A model generated the notes under the pieces. That model was not told the origin of the DNA. It searched no databases and was given only the letters and a program-made list of their open reading frames with translations. DNA of 10,506 nt from Deltaproteobacteria bacterium (GTDB lineage: Bacteria; SAR324; JACQKK01), in NCBI GenBank assembly GCA_029879595.1, contig JAOUPZ010000082.1, positions 1 to 10,506 of the forward strand. The letters are read 5' to 3'. The translations under genes were made by a program, and so were the position numbers. Positions 6,164 to 10,506 of this stretch are shown here, in pieces. The first letter of the stretch is position 1. Every line of letters begins with the position of its first letter.

Positions 6164-8350
6164 TTATCTCTTTCCGATCAGATTGGCAAGTTTATTGAGT
6201 TTTCTTTTTATCGGATTTTTTCGTATATTTCGGTTGCCGCTGTCTTGTCCCAGTTCAGAGTAAAGGCGGTGAATGGCGCATTCCGGGGTTGAGAATTCTC
6301 CGGTTTGCCAGTCCAGGTATCGGGGATACCTGATAAGGCTTCCGGCAACCAGTTGATCCAGGGTTAAAACCCTGTTTCTCCTTGAAAGTATGTGTCTGTC
6401 TTCGGTCAACCCCCAGCCTGCATAAAAAGGGATGCCATAAGTAAACACTCTCTTGGACCTCAGCAGGGCCTCGAAACCCACCAGTGAGGTCATGGTGTGG
6501 ACTTCATCGGATACTTGAAGGCATTCACCTATGGATACATTTTCTGCCACCTCATCACAGAACTCAAGCAGTATATTTCTGCTGACACGCCCTTTTCTGT
6601 TGCCCCCGGTAACATCCGGGTGTTCCTTATAGATGATGTATCCGTTTTGCCGGGCTTTGCGGACTTCACGCAGCAGCCCGAGGTTTGTGCTGACATCCCG
6701 GCAACCCGCCTTTATGGATGCATCATCCTCCACCTGACCCGGTACCAGCACAACCTGCTGGCCCTTGTTCCTGGCCACCCTTAAAGCGCCGTTTACAACG
6801 AAGTTGTACTTGGAAATGTTAAATTCCACTATCATTTCACGCAGTCTGGCGGCCCGGCCCAGTTCGTCTGCGGTAAATTCGGCGTGGCAAAGAATATCCT
6901 CCAGATCGCTGGGCTGCCCAGGATCGTAGTAGATTCCCTTTTTGTCGACCACCAGTGAGAACGGCTTTGTAAAATCAGACCCCAGCCCCACCGAGCGCAG
7001 GAAGCCATCCTCGATCCTCCACAAGGGGACCCCCGTTTCTCCGGAGAGTTCCCGCAGCGGCTCCAGCTGTTTTGCTCCCCAGGTGACCAGGGCCGTGAGC
7101 CGGGCATTGTTCCCGGAGCCGATTTCTTTCCGGGCTTGTTGGACGCTGCCTTTGAATTTGAGCCGGTTCCCGGGGGACCGCAGGAATGCCTTGATATGAT
7201 TCCTTTTCCAAAGGCGTGTTCCAAAGCAATAAATCTCACCCCGGTTGGCCTGAAAAATCCGGCGATGTTCTGCCAGATGCCCGATTACCGGCTCTATTTC
7301 CCCCCGGGTGCCCTGACACGGGTCCAGGTACCGCGGGTACAGGATATAGGCGGCGGCGAAAATTTCTTCCAGCGATCTTTTGGCCTTGCGGCGCGGCAGG
7401 GGAACGCGGTCGTCCGTCAACCCCCAGCCGGCATAGAATGGGACGCCAAAGCAACTGACGGGCCTGCCCGCCAGCAGGGCCTCGAATCCCATTTGTGAAG
7501 ACACCGTGTACACCCTGTCCACCTGGGAAATAAGGTGCAACGGGTTTGCATTCTCGGCCAGCAGGTTCACCCTGCGTTGCCCCCCCTGGCTTTTACCGTG
7601 ACTTTCAGCAAAGCTGCTGACGATGCGCTCAATATCGGTGGAATCCAGGTAGCCTTTTTTCTTGCCGGCCAGTACATCCGGATGGGTCTTGACCCAGATA
7701 TCCGCCTCCGGGTTCTCTTCAAGGGCCGCGCCCAGCATCTCCAGGAAGGATTCGCGTCCGGCCAGCCCCAGGGAAACCGACATATCACCGAAGGTCTGAT
7801 CCACCACCAGCACACGCTCCGCTCCGCTACGGGAGGGCTTTGGCAGCTCAACGGATACCCCGTGGTTGTACTTGGAGAGCCCCGCGGAAAGAATCCCGTC
7901 CATGGCAGCCCGGGCCCGGGCCAGCAGTTTGCCGCTTTTCAGCGTGGGTACGGGCCCCTGCCCGCTGCCCGGCAGACTGGAATAGGCCTCCGGCAGCCGC
8001 CCTGAGTTCAAAAGCTGCTCCAGGCCCGAGGGTGCTCCGGCGTCATAATAAATCCCGGTCGGGTCCAGCACGATGGAGAGCGGTCTCCCCCCAGAAACCC
8101 CCGGATCAACCGAACGCAGAAATCCATCCTCCAGGGTCACATAGGGCAGGCTGTACCGGGCCGCATATTCAACCGCCTTTCTGGTGTTGGCCTTGCGGCC
8201 CCAGCCCACGACCAGGTCTACCCCCCTGGCCTGCCGGCCCGAGGGGGCATAGAGCACCTCGTCCACCCCCAGCAGAATATCCAGGCCGGGAATCCTGACG
8301 ATTCCCCGGCTGAAGGCGGCCGCTTTTATTTTTTTTTTGCTAGTGGACAT
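6164..8350 (-). CDS. kpsC: KpsC-like two-module beta-Kdo transferase for the capsule lipid anchor
   Basis: KpsC extends the Kdo primer made by KpsS with alternating beta-Kdo linkages to form the linker of group 2-type capsules, in the cytoplasm at the inner membrane. From ATG 8350 the protein has 728 residues (E. coli KpsC is about 675). Two homologous modules are plain: LEDGFLRSV at 73-81 and IEDGFLRSV at 446-454; KTHPDV (H223) and KEHPDV (H577); PFYAGWGL around W309 and W646; each module ends with a YPRYLD segment. The frame is open to 8437, but the stretch before 8350 crosses a strong hairpin and reads like spacer. ATG 8350 has GGGGAG about 13 nt upstream, a rather long spacing. Codons 5-8 contain an A10 run. 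It follows ilvA by 95 bp, and kpsS lies downstream. Family assignment is very secure. Confidence 0.95.
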   Translation of the reverse strand: MSTSKKKIKAAAFSRGIVRIPGLDILLGVDEVLYAPSGRQARGVDLVVGWGRKANTRKAVEYAARYSLPYVTLEDGFLRSVDPGVSGGRPLSIVLDPTGIYYDAGAPSGLEQLLNSGRLPEAYSSLPGSGQGPVPTLKSGKLLARARAAMDGILSAGLSKYNHGVSVELPKPSRSGAERVLVVDQTFGDMSVSLGLAGRESFLEMLGAALEENPEADIWVKTHPDVLAGKKKGYLDSTDIERIVSSFAESHGKSQGGQRRVNLLAENANPLHLISQVDRVYTVSSQMGFEALLAGRPVSCFGVPFYAGWGLTDDRVPLPRRKAKRSLEEIFAAAYILYPRYLDPCQGTRGEIEPVIGHLAEHRRIFQANRGEIYCFGTRLWKRNHIKAFLRSPGNRLKFKGSVQQARKEIGSGNNARLTALVTWGAKQLEPLRELSGETGVPLWRIEDGFLRSVGLGSDFTKPFSLVVDKKGIYYDPGQPSDLEDILCHAEFTADELGRAARLREMIVEFNISKYNFVVNGALRVARNKGQQVVLVPGQVEDDASIKAGCRDVSTNLGLLREVRKARQNGYIIYKEHPDVTGGNRKGRVSRNILLEFCDEVAENVSIGECLQVSDEVHTMTSLVGFEALLRSKRVFTYGIPFYAGWGLTEDRHILSRRNRVLTLDQLVAGSLIRYPRYLDWQTGEFSTPECAIHRLYSELGQDSGNRNIRKNPIKRKLNKLANLIGKR
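8329..8338. repeat. A10 homopolymer at the 5' end of kpsC
   Basis: Ten T on the plus strand are A10 in the coding sense, covering Lys5-Lys7 and the first base of codon 8. The codons that follow are ATA and AAA. With one A fewer the reading frame would meet TAA directly after the tract, ending translation after seven residues. Confidence 0.92.
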
Positions 8351-8377
8351 ATGTGCGGAAAGACTCCCCGGCCCGCT

Positions 8378-8397
8378 CATGCCGGAAGACCGGCATG
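8378..8397. repeat. Strong hairpin between ilvA and kpsC
   Basis: CATGCCGG (8378-8385) and CCGGCATG (8390-8397) form a perfect 8-bp GC-rich stem around a 4-nt loop. It sits 48 nt past the ilvA stop and 27 nt before the kpsC ATG. No T-run follows on either strand, so it is not a classical terminator. It may act in mRNA processing, partial attenuation, or control of kpsC translation. Confidence 0.7.
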
Positions 8398-8445
8398 CAG
8401 TTGACTGATATGGCGGACCGGTATCATCCGGCGCCATCGGATGGG

Positions 8446-9975
8446 CTACTGGCCGTTTCCAAGAAACAGCATATAGGCCGGATTGCCGGTTTCCTCAAGA
8501 TAGGGGTATTGCAGATCCTGCAAAAACCGCTGGAACTGCTCCTTGTCCGACTCTGGAATCTCGAACCCCACCAGAACCCGGCCGAAGTCAGCGCCGTGCA
8601 TGCGGTAGTGAAACAATGAGATATTCCAGGCGGGGCTCATGGCGTTGAGGAAGTCCATCATCGCCCGGGGACGCTCCGGGAACTGGAAGCGGTACAGCAT
8701 CTCGTTCATGGCATTGATCGAACGGCCACCCACCATGTGGCGCACATGCGTTTTGGCCAGTTCATTCTCGGTTATATCCATATTCTTGAAGCCGTGCCGT
8801 TCCAGCGTCTCACCGAAAACACGCCGCTCCTCCTCGTTTGACAGGCCGATGCCCACAAAGATGTGGGCCTCCCGACGGTCGAACAGGCGGTAGTTGAACT
8901 CGGTAATGGAGCGATCACCCACCAGCTTGTCGCAGAAGAACCTCAGCGAGCCCGGCTTTTCCGGGATGGTCACCGCGAACAGGGCCTCGCGGCGCTCGCC
9001 TGTAAGGGTCCGCTCGGCCACAAACTGCAGCCGATCGAAATTCATGTTGGCCCCGGAGTTGATGGACACCAGGATTTTCCCGCTCAGGTTTTCCTGCTTG
9101 ACATACTTTTTCAGGCCCGCCACACCCAGGGCACCCGCCGGCTCCATGATGGAGCGCGTATCCTCGTAAATGGCCTTGATGGCCGAGCACGTCTCGTCGG
9201 TGGTAACGGTGATTATCTGATCCACACATTTGCGGGTCATGTCAAAGGTGAGCTCGCCCACCTGCTTGACGGCCACCCCATCGGCAAAAAGCCCCACATT
9301 GCTCAGCACCACCCGCTCCTCAGAGGCCAGGGACTGCTGCATGGCATTGCTGTCCTCCGGCTCCACGCCGATAATCTGGGTGCGGGGATGTACCGACTTG
9401 AAAAACGCCGCCACCCCGGAAATCAGCCCTCCACCTCCCACAGGCACGAAAATCACATCGGGGTCTGGGCACTGCTGCAATATCTCATGGCCCACCGTGC
9501 CCTGTCCGGCAATCACCAGGGGGTCGTCGAAGGGGTGAATAAAGGTCCGCCCGGTTTCCTTTACCAACTGGGCGCAGTATTCCGCCGCTTCCGAGTAGTT
9601 GTCCCCGTGCAGAACCACCTCGCCCCCCATGCGCCGCACCGCATCCACCTTGATCTGGGGTGTGGTACGCGGCATCACGATCACCGCCGATATGCCCAGG
9701 TGTACCGCCGAGATGGCCACTCCCTGGGCGTGGTTGCCCGCCGAGGCGCAGATCACTCCCGCCTCACGCTCCCTGTCGTTCAGGTGGCATATCTTGTTGT
9801 AGGCCCCCCTTATCTTGAAGGAAAAGCAGGGTTGCAGATCCTCCCGCTTCAGCAACACCTTGTTGCCTGTCTTGCGGGAGAGCTGGGGGGCCTCATCCAG
9901 GGAGGTCATTTGAGCCACGTCATATACCCTGGCATTGAGTATATGCTTGAGCATTATCTCCATATTCGGTTCCAT
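8446..9975 (-). CDS. ilvA: Threonine ammonia-lyase, biosynthetic (threonine deaminase)
   Basis: This cytoplasmic PLP enzyme converts L-threonine to 2-oxobutanoate and ammonia, the first step of isoleucine synthesis. The protein has 509 residues, close to E. coli IlvA (about 514). The PLP lysine is K54 in SFKIRGAY, substrate-loop SAGNHAQG is at 78-85, and the phosphate-binding loop GGGGLISG is at 180-187. From about residue 330 come two ACT-like regulatory repeats (EALFAVTIPEKPGSL and the later YRFQFPERPRAMMDF), so feedback inhibition by isoleucine is expected. That separates it from the short catabolic TdcB type. ATG 9975 has no visible ribosome site; in-frame ATGs at 9963 and 9954 are possible, the last with GGAG only 3 nt away. 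It is the first gene leftward of the tRNA and stands divergent to it. No branched-chain leader peptide or other ilv gene is seen nearby. Confidence 0.97.
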   Translation of the reverse strand: MEPNMEIMLKHILNARVYDVAQMTSLDEAPQLSRKTGNKVLLKREDLQPCFSFKIRGAYNKICHLNDREREAGVICASAGNHAQGVAISAVHLGISAVIVMPRTTPQIKVDAVRRMGGEVVLHGDNYSEAAEYCAQLVKETGRTFIHPFDDPLVIAGQGTVGHEILQQCPDPDVIFVPVGGGGLISGVAAFFKSVHPRTQIIGVEPEDSNAMQQSLASEERVVLSNVGLFADGVAVKQVGELTFDMTRKCVDQIITVTTDETCSAIKAIYEDTRSIMEPAGALGVAGLKKYVKQENLSGKILVSINSGANMNFDRLQFVAERTLTGERREALFAVTIPEKPGSLRFFCDKLVGDRSITEFNYRLFDRREAHIFVGIGLSNEEERRVFGETLERHGFKNMDITENELAKTHVRHMVGGRSINAMNEMLYRFQFPERPRAMMDFLNAMSPAWNISLFHYRMHGADFGRVLVGFEIPESDKEQFQRFLQDLQYPYLEETGNPAYMLFLGNGQ

Positions 9976-10117
9976 CGGGTTAAAATCGGGGCAAATCGCT
10001 GTCGGGCCGCGCCTTATGACAGCTGGCCCCGTCTGCAGACACTATTCCATTATTACCAATATCCAATAAATCCCGGAAAACACAATGGCTGCAATCGGTT
10101 TTTCGGAGCCGCATGGC

Positions 10118-10145
10118 TTGATGGCCCATGTTCTTCCGGTATAGA
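10118..10145 (+). promoter_or_regulatory. Candidate promoter for tRNA-Ser
   Basis: TTGATG (10118-10123) and TATAGA (10140-10145) are 16 bp apart, each matching 4 of 6 consensus bases. Initiation would fall about 60 bp before the mature tRNA. The alternative TTGCTT at 10149-10154, with a weak box 17 bp on, fits the tRNA distance better but has a poorer -10. Confidence 0.35.
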
Positions 10146-10167
10146 CTTTTGCTTGTGTGGCCATCAA
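10118..10167. repeat. 9-bp inverted repeat spanning the tRNA promoter region
   Basis: TTGATGGCC (10118-10126) and GGCCATCAA (10159-10167) are perfect inverted copies with a 32-nt spacer. The left arm overlaps the candidate -35 and the candidate -10 lies between the arms. This could be a paired operator site or a chance repeat. Confidence 0.55.
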
Positions 10168-10210
10168 CCGGCAGCATTCAACACGGCATGGGGACACGAG
10201 AAGGAAATTC

Positions 10211-10297
10211 GGAGAGGTGACTGAGAGGCCGAAAGTGGCAGACTCGAAATCTGTTGTGCGGGTGACCGCACCGGGGGTTCGAATCCCTCCCTCTCCG
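10211..10297 (+). tRNA. tRNA-Ser(CGA)
   Basis: This 87-nt class II tRNA reads UCG codons. The acceptor stem GGAGAGG pairs with CCTCTCC (10290-10296), and the discriminator is G at 10297. The anticodon loop CTCGAAA has CGA at 10245-10247 on the stem GCAGA/TCTGT. A long variable arm (TGCGG-GTGA-CCGCA) identifies serine, and the T-loop is TTCGAAT. The 3' CCA is not encoded, since CTG follows G73, so it is added after transcription. All stems pair and the gene looks functional. Confidence 0.97.
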
Positions 10298-10415
10298 CTG
10301 ATAATACAAGTGGTTTTGCGTTTTGGCTGGTATGGAATTAAGCGCAGAATGACACTCTTGCCGCACTTTTGACACACTTCCAACCCCCCTCGGCTGCGCC
10401 GGTCTCCCAACCGTG

Positions 10416-10506
10416 AGCACCGCCTGCCGATGCGAACCGGCAGCACTGAGCAGCGCCTGCCGATGCGAACCAGCAGCACTGAGCATCGCCTGCCGATGCG
10501 AACCAG
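10416..10506. repeat. 33-bp tandem repeat (minisatellite), continuing past the right edge
   Basis: Two full units (10416-10448, 10449-10481) and 25 bases of a third (10482-10506) are contiguous with no spacers. Units differ only at position 5 (C, G, T) and position 25 (G or A). Each holds CGCCTGCCGATGCGAACC, and part of one unit can pair with the next (CGGCAG with CTGCCG). The period is a multiple of three, so it could code for 11-residue repeats, for example around ACRCEPAAL or HRLPMRT in two plus-strand frames. No frame is clearly favoured. Confidence 0.93.

Larger units (their letters stand above)
9976..10210. other. Divergent intergenic region between ilvA and tRNA-Ser
   Basis: This 235-bp stretch must hold the ilvA promoter (leftward) and the tRNA promoter (rightward). 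I see a candidate tRNA promoter and a 9-bp inverted repeat around it. For ilvA no box pair is convincing, and no leader peptide rich in Ile, Leu or Val codons and no T-box is recognisable. Confidence 0.5.

Noticed and set aside
8351..8437. Longer N-terminus of KpsC starting upstream of 8350
   Set aside because: The extra 29 codons cross a strong hairpin, look unlike the family, and their starts have no ribosome site.
8863..10224. 453-codon open frame on the plus strand
   Set aside because: It is mostly antisense to ilvA, whose catalytic motifs are intact, and has a His/Gly-rich, motif-free product.
10416..10506. CRISPR array
   Set aside because: The repeats are directly adjacent without unique spacers, so this is a tandem repeat.

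Overview
The window looks like a chromosomal piece of a Gram-negative bacterium. The evidence is capsule lipid-anchor glycosyltransferases of the KpsC and KpsS type and an outer-membrane barrel protein. The coding sequence is GC-rich with AT-rich intergenic gaps. The single-chain acyl-CoA carboxylase and general codon style suggest the Desulfobacterota (former Deltaproteobacteria). That taxon is an inference, because no marker gene is present. All five protein genes are on the minus strand, so transcription runs right to left; the only plus-strand gene is a tRNA.

Layout from right to left. At 10416-10506 a 33-bp tandem repeat enters from the right edge. At 10211-10297 is tRNA-Ser(CGA) on the plus strand, with a candidate promoter flanked by a 9-bp inverted repeat. 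Diverging from it, 9975-8446 encodes biosynthetic threonine ammonia-lyase (ilvA). A 95-bp spacer with a very stable hairpin follows, then kpsC (8350-6164), a two-module beta-Kdo transferase. A 344-bp gap holds a hairpin and a candidate promoter. Next come kpsS (5819-4551) and, about 20 bp later, an outer-membrane beta-barrel protein (4533/4530-3661) with a PagL-like His-x-Ser motif. After a 219-bp gap, an acyl-CoA carboxylase polypeptide (3441 to beyond 1) fuses an AccA-like domain, an AccD-like domain and a biotin carboxylase domain in that order. It runs off the left edge.

How the parts fit: KpsC and KpsS build the poly-beta-Kdo linker on a phosphatidylglycerol-type lipid that anchors group 2-like capsules. 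The barrel gene sits directly behind kpsS and probably shares its transcript, so it may act on or with the capsule-bearing outer membrane. The carboxylase would supply malonyl-CoA or a related acyl-CoA for lipid synthesis. IlvA makes 2-oxobutanoate for isoleucine and has no clear link to the capsule.

The most unusual signals are simple-sequence tracts at the 5' ends of the surface genes: A10 at codons 5-8 of kpsC, and C9-A8 plus three 18-bp repeats in the N-terminal region of the barrel gene. Loss of one A from the kpsC tract would create an immediate TAA. These fit slipped-strand phase or length variation of the cell surface, which remains unproven from one sequence. The other notable item is the permuted carboxylase domain order (alpha, beta, then biotin carboxylase).
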